64,000 bases of DNA, taken from Brevundimonas sp. AJA228-03 (GTDB lineage Bacteria; Pseudomonadota; Alphaproteobacteria; Caulobacterales; Caulobacteraceae). Within the stretch, counting starts at the first letter, position 1, and each line of letters begins with the position of its first letter. The position numbers and the translations under genes were made by a program. The DNA is taken from assembly GCF_017795885.1 (NCBI RefSeq), contig NZ_CP059297.1, positions 558,001 to 622,000 of the forward strand, written 5' to 3'. This document shows, piece by piece, positions 6,966 through 15,944 of this stretch. The notes below the pieces were generated by a model, which saw nothing but the letters and a program-made list of their open reading frames with translations, had not been told where the DNA came from and made no database searches.

Positions 6966-9725
6966 ATGCGCAAGTCCTTCCTGCTGCTTGGGGCAGCCGT
7001 TTCACCGTTCATGTTCGCCGGCGTGGCCGCCGCACAGGATGCGTCAGCCGACCAGGTCGACGAGATCGTCGTCGTCGGTCGCCGCCCGATCGCGGAATCC
7101 GAAGCCGCCGCACTGAGTGTCCAGCGCAACTCCGACAGCCTGGTCAGCGTGGTGGCATCCGACGCCATCGGTCGCCTCCCCGACCAGAACGTGGCCCAGG
7201 CCATCGCCCGCGTGCCGGGTGCGGCGGTCGAGAGCGACCAGGGCCAGCCCCGCTACATCTCGCTGCGCGGCGCGCCCAAGAACTGGACCACCCTGTCGAT
7301 CAACGGCATCGGCATCGTCAGCCCCGAGGGCCGCGACACCCGCTATGACAGCCTGCCCTCCGCCATCGCCTCGCAGATCATCGTCAACAAGGCGGTGACG
7401 CCGGACCTGAACGGCGAGACCATCGCCGGCAACATCAACATCATCACCCGTTCGGCCTTCGACTATTCGGGCTTCAACCTGGCGGGCAAGGCCGGCGCGG
7501 GCATCGTTCAGCTGGGCGACCGCAGCGAATACGAGGGTCAGCTGGTCGTCTCGGACCGCTTTGACACCGGCATCGGCGAGATCGGCATCCTGGCCTCGGG
7601 TTCGTATTACGAACGCAACATGGTCACCGACAACTACGAGATCGACTGGGAGACGGTGTCCCAGGACGTCCAGCCCGGCGGCGCCGGCGCGACCACGCCC
7701 GGCAATCGCCTGTGGGCACGGGAGACCGAGAACAAGCTCTATCGCCTGACCCGCACCAACTATTCGCGCTCCGGCCGGATCGACTGGGCGCCGAACGACA
7801 CCAACCGCATCTTCCTGGAATCGATCTTCACCACCTTCCAGGACGACGAGGCCCGCGACAACTTCCTGTTCGACACCGACGACCGTCAGTCGGACGCTTC
7901 GGTGCCGCCGCGCTCGGCCGCCGCGCCCTGCACGCCCGTTACCATCTTCTCGGTCTCGAACACCGGCTATGCCGACACCTGCATCGGCAACACCTCGCTG
8001 CGGGGCACGGTCTATGGCATCGACCTGAACCAGCGCGCGACCCTGCGCGCCTATGAGCAGTCGATCTTCACCACCACCCTGGGCGGCGAGCACGAACTGG
8101 CGGGCTGGAACATCGACTGGCGGGCCAACTTCACCCGCTCGATCGACGATCGCTCCGTCGTCGGCGAGGCGCGCTACGAGAGCCCGGCGGCGCGCGCCCA
8201 GCGCGTCACGATCGACTACAACTTCACCGACGTCGACCTGCACAACATCCAGCTTTACCGCACGCTCGTGACGGGCACGGGTGCGTCAACTCTGTACTCC
8301 AAGGGCGACCGCGTCACCAACATCGACGACTTTGCCCGGACCTTGACCCGGCTGACGTCGCTGAAGGCCATCGACGAGACCGAAGCCTATACCGGCCGGT
8401 TCGACGCCAGCCGCGATTTCAGCCTGATGGGGGCCGACGCCACCTTCACCTTCGGTGGTCAGTACGACCAGCGCACCAAGGAATCCAACGAAAGTCAGCT
8501 TGACGTCGCGAACCCCCTGACGGGACCCACCAACCCGCTGCTGGTCGCGGCCAATGTGTCGACGACCTATCTGCCGGTGTCGCTGGACATCCCGTTCAAG
8601 GGCAAGATCCCGCTGGGCTACCAGTTCCGCTATTTCGACATCCAGGCGATGCGCGACCAGGTTGATCGCGTGGTCAAGGCCGGTGGCGTCTACAACCCCG
8701 TTACGGCCAACTTCTACAACGTCGAGGAAGAGGTCGCGGCCGGGTACGCCTCGATCCGCCTGGGCTATGACTGGGGTTCGGTTCTGGCGGGTGCCCGCGT
8801 CGAGCGCATCACCAACACGGGCCAGGCCATCGTCGCACTGGGCGGCGTAAACACGCGGATCACCACCGAGAACGAACAGACGCTGGTCTATCCCAGCCTG
8901 CACATCAACTATGACCTGACCGAGGACCAGAAGCTGCGGGTCTCGCTCACGACCGGTGCAGCGCGTCCCGACTATGACCAGCTGCGTCCGAACTTCACCT
9001 TCAACGACGCGAACCAGACGATTTCGGGCGGCAACCCGAATGCCAAGCCCGAGCGGGCCTATGGCGTCGACGCCTACTGGGAATGGTATGTCCAGCCCCA
9101 GGGCTTCGTCTCGATCGGTGCCTTCTACAAGAAGGTTGACGACGTGCTGTTCTCCGACCGCCGCGTGTTCGCTTCGACCGTGCTCAACTCCGGCGGCGTG
9201 GATCGCAGCGGCTATCAGCTGTCGACCCTGGTCAACGGCGGCGAAGGCCATATCTCCGGCATCGAGGGCGCGCTGCAGCTCCAGCTGGAACCCTACACCG
9301 AACAGCTGGGTCTGCCGGACTGGATCGGCGGCTTTGGCATCAATACCAATGTGACGCTGAACGAGTCCGAGGCCGACACGCCCGGCGGCACCAAGGTGCG
9401 GCTGCCCAACACCTCGGACCTGATCTACAATGTCGGCCTCTACTACGAGAAATACGGTCTGTCGGCGCGCGTGAACTACCGCGAGCGCTCCGAGTGGCTG
9501 GACGCCTATGGGCCTGAAATCGACGGCGGCTCGGTCTACTGGGCCACCGACGACGAGATGGACGCCTCGGTCCGCTATGCGGTCAGCGACAATCTGGAGG
9601 TCTATTTCGATGCCTCCAACCTGACCAATACGCCTGGCCGCCGCTATTCGCGCGAAAGCCAGTACACGATCGAGTGGGAGCGGTTCGGCCGCCGCTTCGA
9701 CGCAGGCGTCCGCTTCACCTTCTGA
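6966..9725 (+). CDS. TonB-dependent outer membrane receptor
   Basis: A 919-residue outer membrane active transporter. Residues 1-23 are a signal peptide ending AGVAAAQ. A TonB-box-like DEIVVVGRR follows. The plug domain (about 50-170) has LPDQNVAQAIARVPGAAVE, RYISLRGAP and the plug end GETIAGNINIITRSAF. The remainder is a beta-barrel ending in aromatic VRFTF, the usual signal for outer-membrane insertion. The ATG at 6966 was chosen because it directly begins the signal peptide. Such receptors take up iron complexes, sugars or other nutrients with energy from TonB/ExbBD. The divergent phytase suggests phytate, inositol phosphate or a metal complex of it as substrate; this is inference. Confidence 0.93.
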   Translation: MRKSFLLLGAAVSPFMFAGVAAAQDASADQVDEIVVVGRRPIAESEAAALSVQRNSDSLVSVVASDAIGRLPDQNVAQAIARVPGAAVESDQGQPRYISLRGAPKNWTTLSINGIGIVSPEGRDTRYDSLPSAIASQIIVNKAVTPDLNGETIAGNINIITRSAFDYSGFNLAGKAGAGIVQLGDRSEYEGQLVVSDRFDTGIGEIGILASGSYYERNMVTDNYEIDWETVSQDVQPGGAGATTPGNRLWARETENKLYRLTRTNYSRSGRIDWAPNDTNRIFLESIFTTFQDDEARDNFLFDTDDRQSDASVPPRSAAAPCTPVTIFSVSNTGYADTCIGNTSLRGTVYGIDLNQRATLRAYEQSIFTTTLGGEHELAGWNIDWRANFTRSIDDRSVVGEARYESPAARAQRVTIDYNFTDVDLHNIQLYRTLVTGTGASTLYSKGDRVTNIDDFARTLTRLTSLKAIDETEAYTGRFDASRDFSLMGADATFTFGGQYDQRTKESNESQLDVANPLTGPTNPLLVAANVSTTYLPVSLDIPFKGKIPLGYQFRYFDIQAMRDQVDRVVKAGGVYNPVTANFYNVEEEVAAGYASIRLGYDWGSVLAGARVERITNTGQAIVALGGVNTRITTENEQTLVYPSLHINYDLTEDQKLRVSLTTGAARPDYDQLRPNFTFNDANQTISGGNPNAKPERAYGVDAYWEWYVQPQGFVSIGAFYKKVDDVLFSDRRVFASTVLNSGGVDRSGYQLSTLVNGGEGHISGIEGALQLQLEPYTEQLGLPDWIGGFGINTNVTLNESEADTPGGTKVRLPNTSDLIYNVGLYYEKYGLSARVNYRERSEWLDAYGPEIDGGSVYWATDDEMDASVRYAVSDNLEVYFDASNLTNTPGRRYSRESQYTIEWERFGRRFDAGVRFTF

Positions 9726-9745
9726 TCCGACACCTGACGAAACCA

Positions 9746-9775
9746 GGGGACCGGTGGCGACATCGGTCCCCTTTT
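9746..9775 (+). terminator. Terminator of the TonB receptor gene
   Basis: GGGGACCG (9746-9753) pairs with CGGTCCCC (9764-9771), followed by TTTTT. It lies 20 bases after the stop codon. Confidence 0.8.
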
Positions 9776-9912
9776 TCGTGCGCGCTTGCGGGATTGATCG
9801 CGCAGTTGCGACTGGACCAGGAGGCGGGTCCGGCCTAACCGCACGTTCGGCCCGGGCCTTGCGAGGTTCGCGTCACAGGCGCTTTTTCAGTGCCAGAATG
9901 GGATGACGCGGG

Positions 9913-11748
9913 ATGTTTCTGGAAGGTGAGGTCGACTGGGTTCTGGTGCTGGGCCTGCTGGCGGCCGTGACCTCGATCCTGGCCGTGGCGTCCCTGATCT
10001 TTGCCTTCACCCACAGGACCCGCCACGTCTCCACCGCCGACGAACTGGATGCCGTTTCAAAGGCCCGGGAGGCGGCCGAGACGCGCCTCTATGAGACCCT
10101 GAACGCCACTCCCGTGGCCATCGTCCAGACCGATCGCGGGGGCAAGTTCGTCTTCGCCAACCGCGCCGCGCACCAGCTGATGGGTCGCCGCGACGCGGAA
10201 CTGATCGGGCTGCGGTTTCATTCGGCGACCTGGGGCATCACCTATCCCGACGGTCGCCCGGTGCCGCCGGATCTGCTGCCGAGTGCCCGGGCCCTGCGCG
10301 GTCAGACGGTCAAGGGCTTCCAGCACATCCTGGCCAATCCGGCGACGCGGCGGAAGATGCTGGTCTCGGTCACCGCCATGCCGATCGAGGATTCGCTGGG
10401 CCAGATCATCGGCTCCACCGCCGCCATCGTCGAGACCGAGGGGCTGACGACGCCCGAGGCCCTGCCGGTCGAGGCCGCGCCCGTCATCAACGGCGCCGAC
10501 GACCTGACCCGACGCGTATTCGAGGCGGCGTCCAGCGCCCTGGTGGTCGTGGCCGCCAACGGCGTGATCCGCGAGGCGAACGCCACGGCCCTGTCCCTGT
10601 TCGGCCGGGACGTTGGCGTGATCGGCACGGACTTCGCCGATCATTTCCTGGACGAGACCGAGCGGGTGGAAGGTCGCCAGACCCTGCGGGCCGCGCTGGC
10701 CACCACGCCCGGCGAGGCCGACCCGATCGAGTCGCGCCTGGGCGGCGAGCATGGCGTGTCCTGGCACATCCTGCCGCTGTCCATGCCGGGCGGGTCGATA
10801 GATGCCCTTCTGCTGGCGGGCACGCCGGTCTCCGCCCCCGAGGTGGAGGTGCCGGTCATCGCGGCGGAAGCGTCTCCTGCCGGGGATGAGGTCGATGGCG
10901 TGGCCCTGGCCCGCGCGGCCGAGGCCGCCGCGGTCGCGCAGGCGGCGGAGCTGGCCCGCATGCTGGAACAGGTTCAGGCGGATCTGCAGGCTGCGCGTGA
11001 CGAAACCGCCGCCGTCGAGGCGCGGGCCCGCGCCGAGGTCGCCGACCGGAACGAGGCGGCGTATCGGCTCGAGAGCGTCGGTCGCCTGACGGGCGGCGTG
11101 GCCCAGGATTTCAATGCGCTGCTGGCCGTCATGACCAGCGCACTCGACATGATGCTGAAGACCGCAGACGATCCCGCGCGGGTGCGTCGTCTGGGCAAGG
11201 CCGCGCTGATCGCGGGACAGAGGGGCGAGGCCCTGACGCGCCGCCTGTCGGCCTTTTCGGCGGGCGAGGACGCCCGGGGGCAGGTGCTGGATGCCGGTGT
11301 GCTGGTGCGCGGGCTCGAGACCCGGCTGCAGACTCTCGCGGGGCCGGGAATCGACCTGTTGATCGAGGCCCCCCAGGTGGAAACACCCGTTCTGCTGGAC
11401 CCGGTCGCCTTCGATGCGACACTGGCGGGGCTGGTCCGCAATGCGGTCGAGGCCATGGACGGGGCCGGATCGATCGCGGTGCGGCTGGAGGCCCTGCACG
11501 GCGGGGTGCGCCTGTCGGTGCGCGATACCGGGCCGGGGCTGACCGTGGCGACCGCCGAGCGCGCGCTGGAGCCCTTCTTTACCACCCGCGTGGGGGCACA
11601 GGGCCTCGGCCTCGCCCAGGCCCATGCCTTCGCCCGCCAGTGGGGCGGCACGCTCAGCCTGACCGGGGCCGATGGCGAGGGGGCGGAGGCCGTCCTGACC
11701 CTGCCCGGCGTGGTTGCGGCGCCACGGATGGAGGATTCCGCCGCCTGA
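9913..11748 (+). CDS. PAS-domain sensor kinase homologue with Gln in place of the phospho-acceptor His
   Basis: A 611-residue membrane-anchored two-component kinase homologue. One N-terminal transmembrane segment (about 8-32) is followed by PAS domains at about 55-170 and 195-305, and an Ala/Glu-rich coiled coil at about 325-385. The dimerisation segment reads RLTGGVAQDFNALLAVM. The subfamily normally has GG(I/V)AHDFNNLL, so the phosphorylated His is Gln at residue 398 (codon CAG at 11104) and the second Asn is Ala. The ATPase domain keeps an N-box (VRNAVEAMDG), a D-box (VRDTGPGL), an F-box (EPFFTTR) and a partly relaxed G2 box (GAQGLGLAQ). It may bind ATP yet cannot autophosphorylate by the usual route. 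It is probably a pseudokinase regulator or works through a partner. No response regulator gene is adjacent. Confidence 0.88.
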   Translation: MFLEGEVDWVLVLGLLAAVTSILAVASLIFAFTHRTRHVSTADELDAVSKAREAAETRLYETLNATPVAIVQTDRGGKFVFANRAAHQLMGRRDAELIGLRFHSATWGITYPDGRPVPPDLLPSARALRGQTVKGFQHILANPATRRKMLVSVTAMPIEDSLGQIIGSTAAIVETEGLTTPEALPVEAAPVINGADDLTRRVFEAASSALVVVAANGVIREANATALSLFGRDVGVIGTDFADHFLDETERVEGRQTLRAALATTPGEADPIESRLGGEHGVSWHILPLSMPGGSIDALLLAGTPVSAPEVEVPVIAAEASPAGDEVDGVALARAAEAAAVAQAAELARMLEQVQADLQAARDETAAVEARARAEVADRNEAAYRLESVGRLTGGVAQDFNALLAVMTSALDMMLKTADDPARVRRLGKAALIAGQRGEALTRRLSAFSAGEDARGQVLDAGVLVRGLETRLQTLAGPGIDLLIEAPQVETPVLLDPVAFDATLAGLVRNAVEAMDGAGSIAVRLEALHGGVRLSVRDTGPGLTVATAERALEPFFTTRVGAQGLGLAQAHAFARQWGGTLSLTGADGEGAEAVLTLPGVVAAPRMEDSAA

Positions 11749-11812
11749 CCGGCTCGCCCGCCGACTGATGTTCATGCTAGGGTGTTAACCTTGATCTGTG
11801 GCGGGGGCGCTT

Positions 11813-12301
11813 ATGGTTTGGGTCTTGAGGGTTTTCCTGGGTGCGCTCGCACTCGGCTATGCAGCCTGGCTGTGCCAGCCCCTGGCTGAGGCGCTGTCCT
11901 CGGGCTTGAGCATCCCGCAGGTCTGGAGCGGGCTGGTTGAGAACGGTACGCTGCTGGCGGCGACGCTGCTGGCGACCATCGCCTTGTACGGACTGGGCGG
12001 ACTGGCGACCGTGGCGGGTCTGACCTGGGCACCGGCGCTCTATTTCGCGGGTGTCGTGGGTGACATCGCCCTGCGACTCGCGGTGACCAGCGGGGCGGCC
12101 GAGCCTGTGGCCCCCGCTCTGGATGTCGCCGCTCGCATTGACGTTGCGCTGCGCCCCCTGGGCGTTCTGGTCGAGACCACGCCCCTGACGCTTGCCGCCC
12201 TTCTGACCCTGGGCCTGTGCATCCTGGCAACGGGCGTCTGGCGAGGTCAGAAAGCCGTGCCCCTGACCGACTTCTGGAACCACCCCCCCGTCTGGCCTTG
12301 A
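11813..12301 (+). CDS. Small membrane protein, tandem paralogue 1
   Basis: A 162-residue protein with three or four predicted hydrophobic helices (near 4-22, 38-62, 66-88 and 125-145). I do not recognise a family. It is clearly related to the next gene: LRVFLGALALGYAAWL matches LRFVLVLAVIGYAGWL, and APALYFAGVVGDIALRLAV matches AAFAYFLGFIADAVLRLAI. The ATG at 11813 aligns with the paralogue's start and has GGGGG 4-5 bases upstream; a GTG five codons earlier (11798) is possible. Expression may be coupled with the upstream kinase homologue (64 bases). Confidence 0.7.
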   Translation: MVWVLRVFLGALALGYAAWLCQPLAEALSSGLSIPQVWSGLVENGTLLAATLLATIALYGLGGLATVAGLTWAPALYFAGVVGDIALRLAVTSGAAEPVAPALDVAARIDVALRPLGVLVETTPLTLAALLTLGLCILATGVWRGQKAVPLTDFWNHPPVWP

Positions 12302-12344
12302 TCCGCCGCACGCCGCCTCCCTTCAGTCTCAACGGCAGGCCCGA

Positions 12345-12848
12345 ATGAAGACCCTTCGCTTCGTCCTGGTCCTGGCCGTCATCGGCTATGCGGGCTGGCT
12401 GGCCTGGCCCTTCCTCTCGCCCTTCTTCGAAGGGGCACCGCTGGACGTCGCAAGCCAGCGCGCGGGTGCCATGGTGGAAGCCGGTGGCGGGCTCCCCCAG
12501 GCGACCCTGTGGATCGGCGCCGTCCTGCTGTACGTCATCGCGGCATTGCTGCTGGGAGCGGGCAATCCTCGCGCGGCCTTCGCCTATTTTCTGGGCTTTA
12601 TCGCCGATGCGGTGCTGAGGCTGGCCATCGACCGGTCGGGCGGATCGCAGAACGCCTCGATCTCAGCCGACAGCTATTCGGCCGGGGGCGAGATGGCGCA
12701 GCGGTCGGCGGAGGCGGTGGCCCCCGCCGGTCTGCCGGTGGATCCGACCTGGCTGATCCTGGGCGCGCTTCTTGTCATTGGAGTTCTGGTCGTCGTCTTC
12801 ACACGCCGCCGGGCCCGACGCCGCGTCCCGGGCCAGCTGGCGGCCTGA
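12345..12848 (+). CDS. Small membrane protein, tandem paralogue 2
   Basis: A 167-residue integral membrane protein and tandem paralogue of the preceding gene. It begins with a hydrophobic helix (LRFVLVLAVIGYAGWLAWPF), has a central pair of helices around LWIGAVLLYVIAALLLGAG and FAYFLGFIADAVLRLAI, and a C-terminal helix (LILGALLVIGVLVVVF). It ends in a cluster of Arg (TRRRARRRVPG) that should stay in the cytoplasm. The stretch between the last two helices (NASISADSYSAGGEMAQ) is hydrophilic. Function is unknown. The gap to the first paralogue is 43 bases, so co-transcription is likely. Confidence 0.72.
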   Translation: MKTLRFVLVLAVIGYAGWLAWPFLSPFFEGAPLDVASQRAGAMVEAGGGLPQATLWIGAVLLYVIAALLLGAGNPRAAFAYFLGFIADAVLRLAIDRSGGSQNASISADSYSAGGEMAQRSAEAVAPAGLPVDPTWLILGALLVIGVLVVVFTRRRARRRVPGQLAA

Positions 12849-12963
12849 GAAGCCTCGCCCCAGGGGTCGAGCGTCCCCATATCCACTCAGACGGTTGACC
12901 CCGAGCGGTCAGGCGCTAGGACATCCGCGCTCTCCCCGACCCCGCACGACCCCAGAGGTTCCC

Positions 12964-14382
12964 ATGGCCGACGCCGCCCCATCCGCTCCCGCTTCCTATG
13001 ATGTCGTGATCATCGGTGGCGGCCCCGGCGGCTACAACGCCGCGATCCGGGCCGGGCAGCTGGGGATGAAGGTGGCCTGCGTGGAAATGCGCGGGACGCT
13101 GGGCGGGACCTGCCTGAACGTCGGCTGCATGCCGTCCAAGGCCCTGCTGCATGCCTCGGAACTGTTCGAGTCGGCGTCGAAGGACTTCGCGGGCATCGGC
13201 ATCGAGGTGACGCCGAAGCTGAACCTGTCGGTGATGATGAAGCAGAAGAGCGAGAGCGTGACCGCCCTGACCAAGGGCATCGAATTCCTGTTCAAGAAGA
13301 ACAAGGCCGACTGGATCAAGGGCAGGGGCCGGATCGCCGGACCCGGGACGGTCGAGGTCGAGGCCGCCGACGGGACGAAGACGATCCTGAAGGCCAAAGA
13401 CATCGTCATCGCCACGGGCTCGGAGCCCACGCCCCTGCCCGGCGTCGACTTCGTCGAGGGCAAGGTCGTGGATTCTACCGGGGCCCTGTCCCTTCCCGCC
13501 GTGCCGAAAAAACTGATCGTGGTCGGGGCGGGGATCATCGGGCTGGAGCTGGGATCGGTCTGGCGTCGCCTGGGGGCGGAGGTGACGGTGGTCGAATACC
13601 TGCCGCGTATCACGCCGGGGATGGACAGCGATCTGGCCACCGCCTTCCAGCGCGCCCTGACGAAACAGGGTATGACCTTCAAGCTGGGGTCGAAGGTCAC
13701 CGGATCGAAGGTGACCGACACCGGCGTGGAACTGACCGTCGAGCCGGCCGCCGGCGGCGCGGCCGAGACCCTGATCGGCGACGTCGTCCTGGTCGCCATC
13801 GGCCGTCGCCCCTATACGGCGGGGCTGGGGCTGGAGACGGTGGGCGTCGAGACCGACAAGCGCGGCGTCATCGTCGGCGACCACTTCAAGGTGGCGGATG
13901 GCGTGTGGGTGATCGGCGACGTCACCACCGGCCCGATGCTGGCCCACAAGGCGGAAGAAGACGCCGTCGCCGCCATTGAACTGATCGCGGGCAAGGCCGG
14001 TCACGTCGACTACAATCTGGTGCCCAGCGTGGTCTATACCTTCCCCGAGGTGGCCTGGGTCGGCAGGACCGAGGACCAGCTCAAGGCCGACGGCATCGCC
14101 TACAAGTCCGGCAAATTCCCGTTCACCGCCAACAGCCGCGCCAAGATCAACCACGAGACCGACGGCTATGCCAAGGTCCTGGCCGACGCCGCGACCGACC
14201 GCATCCTGGGGGTCCACATTATGGGACCGCAGGCCGGCGAGATGATCGGCGAGGCCTGTGTCGCCATGGCCTTCGGCGGGGCCTCCGAAGACCTCGCCCG
14301 CACCAGCCACGCCCACCCGACCCGCTCCGAGGCCGTCAAACAGGCGGCCATGGGCGTCGAGGGCTGGACCATGCAGGCCTGA
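12964..14382 (+). CDS. lpdA: Dihydrolipoyl dehydrogenase
   Basis: A 472-residue flavoprotein that reoxidises dihydrolipoamide of the pyruvate and 2-oxoglutarate dehydrogenase complexes using NAD. It shows the FAD-binding IIGGGPGGYNAAIRA, the redox-active disulfide GGTCLNVGCMPSK, the second dinucleotide fold VVGAGIIGLELGSVW, the FAD-contacting VWVIGDVT and the C-terminal catalytic AHAHPTRSE-type motif (SHAHPTRSEAV, with the active-site His). The ATG at 12964 follows AGAGG by 8 bases. No E1 or E2 genes are adjacent, so this copy is separated from its complex genes, as often seen in alphaproteobacteria. Confidence 0.97.
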   Translation: MADAAPSAPASYDVVIIGGGPGGYNAAIRAGQLGMKVACVEMRGTLGGTCLNVGCMPSKALLHASELFESASKDFAGIGIEVTPKLNLSVMMKQKSESVTALTKGIEFLFKKNKADWIKGRGRIAGPGTVEVEAADGTKTILKAKDIVIATGSEPTPLPGVDFVEGKVVDSTGALSLPAVPKKLIVVGAGIIGLELGSVWRRLGAEVTVVEYLPRITPGMDSDLATAFQRALTKQGMTFKLGSKVTGSKVTDTGVELTVEPAAGGAAETLIGDVVLVAIGRRPYTAGLGLETVGVETDKRGVIVGDHFKVADGVWVIGDVTTGPMLAHKAEEDAVAAIELIAGKAGHVDYNLVPSVVYTFPEVAWVGRTEDQLKADGIAYKSGKFPFTANSRAKINHETDGYAKVLADAATDRILGVHIMGPQAGEMIGEACVAMAFGGASEDLARTSHAHPTRSEAVKQAAMGVEGWTMQA

Positions 14383-14389
14383 AACGCGG

Positions 14390-15274
14390 TCAGATCCCGC
14401 GTCGGGGTCGCCTGCGCCGGAGCGGCCCGACCGTGATTCGGGCCCGGGCGTAGTCCAGGGCGACAGTCTCGAACCGGGTCAGGATGTCGGCCCCCAGCAG
14501 CAGCGCCGGTCGATCCTGCAGACCCAGGGCCGAAAAGACGTGCAGGTCCGAGAACAAAAGCGGGGTAGGCCCCAGCGCGCGTCGGGCGATGCGCAGTCTG
14601 GACGCAGTCTGGGCCTCGGCCTGAAGGGGTGTGCCGTTGACACCAAGGATGATCGGCGTCGGCACCGTGGGGCCACGCGCGCCGTCGCGGCCGATCCGGG
14701 ACTGCAGGGCGCGGTTGCCGATGGAGTACTGGGCCCCGCTGTCGACGAAGGCATCGACCGTGACGCCCTCGACCTCGGTCGGCAGCAGCAACTGGCCAAA
14801 GCGGCCTTTCACGGCGCGGGCGGGCGCACGCCCCAGCCGACCGGCGGTGGCCTCGCTCCGGTTGAAGCTGATGAACTCGCCGTCGTTGGGTCGCAGAAGG
14901 ACGCTGGTCTCGACGAAATCGATGATCAGCTCGAACCGGCCCAGGGTGTCCAGACCGACCAGGCCGTCGGAGCCCAGGTCGGCGCGGGGAAAGACGGGCG
15001 CCAGGATCTGCTGGAAGCGCTGATTCCCGAACTCAAGGGTCTGGATCATGACCGTGTCGACCACCGTGTCTGACGTCACACCGTGCACGAGGGTCCGGGG
15101 TCCGGACGGCAGGGCCATGGCGCGCGCCAGTTCGGTCGATATGACCGTGCGTTCGGCCCCTGTGTCGATGACGAACATGGCCGTCTGGCGCGCCTCGATC
15201 CGCACGGCGATCGCCATGCGGGTCAACAGGTTGATCGACAGGGCGGTGGCCGGATCCATCGGCGGATCGGCCAC
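14390..15274 (-). CDS. Retropepsin-like aspartic protease, probably exported; start uncertain
   Basis: The 294-residue reading given here contains two pepsin-like lobes: FVIDTGAERTVIS and VDAFVDSGAQYSIG, each holding the DTG/DSG catalytic triad, with hydrophobic Gly motifs (DGLVGLDTL, LLLGADIL) that complete each psi-loop. The two-lobed arrangement in one chain suits a self-contained aspartic protease. The 15274 GTG is the first ordinary start and has no ribosome site. The same frame continues upstream to 15370 and encodes DRRGFLAGSVLWLGVGSGFQA, a twin-arginine-like signal peptide, but has only ATC (15370) or CTG as starts. The true N-terminus is therefore likely upstream. The gene ends 7 bases from the convergent lpdA stop. 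Confidence 0.8.
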   Translation of the reverse strand: MADPPMDPATALSINLLTRMAIAVRIEARQTAMFVIDTGAERTVISTELARAMALPSGPRTLVHGVTSDTVVDTVMIQTLEFGNQRFQQILAPVFPRADLGSDGLVGLDTLGRFELIIDFVETSVLLRPNDGEFISFNRSEATAGRLGRAPARAVKGRFGQLLLPTEVEGVTVDAFVDSGAQYSIGNRALQSRIGRDGARGPTVPTPIILGVNGTPLQAEAQTASRLRIARRALGPTPLLFSDLHVFSALGLQDRPALLLGADILTRFETVALDYARARITVGPLRRRRPRRGI

Positions 15275-15482
15275 GGGCGCGGCCTGAAACCCGCTGCCGA
15301 CTCCCAGCCACAGGACGGACCCCGCAAGGAAGCCGCGTCGATCCGGAACGGATGTCGATGGCGGCGCGATGACCTCCCCCTTTTGGTCGTCGAGACAAGG
15401 CTCGCGAGCGCAGCCTCGAACCGAATTGCAAATTCCGCAAGACCCGCCAAAAGTGTATCGTCATTCGCCGATGGAGGTTCCG

Positions 15483-15839
15483 ATGCTATCGTTGATGCTC
15501 CTTCTTGTTGCCGGGCCACAGTCGCTCACCCCTGTGATGCCCGACCGCTTTTCGCGCCCTACGCCGCAGCCTGATGGTCTGCGCATGCGTGTGGTCGGAC
15601 AGACGCCGCCGATGTGCCGTCCCGAAATGATGAGCGCCGTCGATCGGAGCGCTGCGGGCGGTGATCTCATGTGGCGTGAAGGCGGGGAGGCCGTGGGCCT
15701 CTATCGTCTGCTCGAGCGTCGGGTGAACGGTTGTTCCGCGCCGATCATCGTCAACTATCGCATCCCAGGCTCGAATGCGCTCGGCCGAGAAATGGGCCGC
15801 ACGCCGCCCGATCAACCGGGCGCTATCCGCCGCCCCTAG
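15483..15839 (+). CDS. Small secreted hypothetical protein
   Basis: A 118-residue protein with an N-terminal hydrophobic signal (MLSLMLLLVAGPQS) and a mature part with two Cys (PPMCRPEM and NGCSAPI) that could form a disulfide. The C-terminus is Pro/Arg-rich. I know no family. The ATG at 15483 has GGAGG six bases upstream, which decides against the earlier ATG at 15471. It is divergent from the protease gene and probably shares its promoter region. Confidence 0.6.
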   Translation: MLSLMLLLVAGPQSLTPVMPDRFSRPTPQPDGLRMRVVGQTPPMCRPEMMSAVDRSAAGGDLMWREGGEAVGLYRLLERRVNGCSAPIIVNYRIPGSNALGREMGRTPPDQPGAIRRP

Positions 15840-15944
15840 TGCCTGATCGGCCGATGCCGTGAAACAGGCTCCGGAGATCAGCGAGGGCATGATTCACGCT
15901 TTCGGCTGGGCCCACGCTGGGGGTCCAGGTCAAACGATCATGGC

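Noticed and set aside
11798..11812. GTG start five codons upstream of the first tandem membrane protein
   Set aside because: The ATG at 11813 aligns with the paralogue's start and has a better spaced purine run.
15486..15890. A 134-codon minus-strand frame opposite the small secreted protein
   Set aside because: It lacks a signal peptide or ribosome site; the plus-strand ORF has both.
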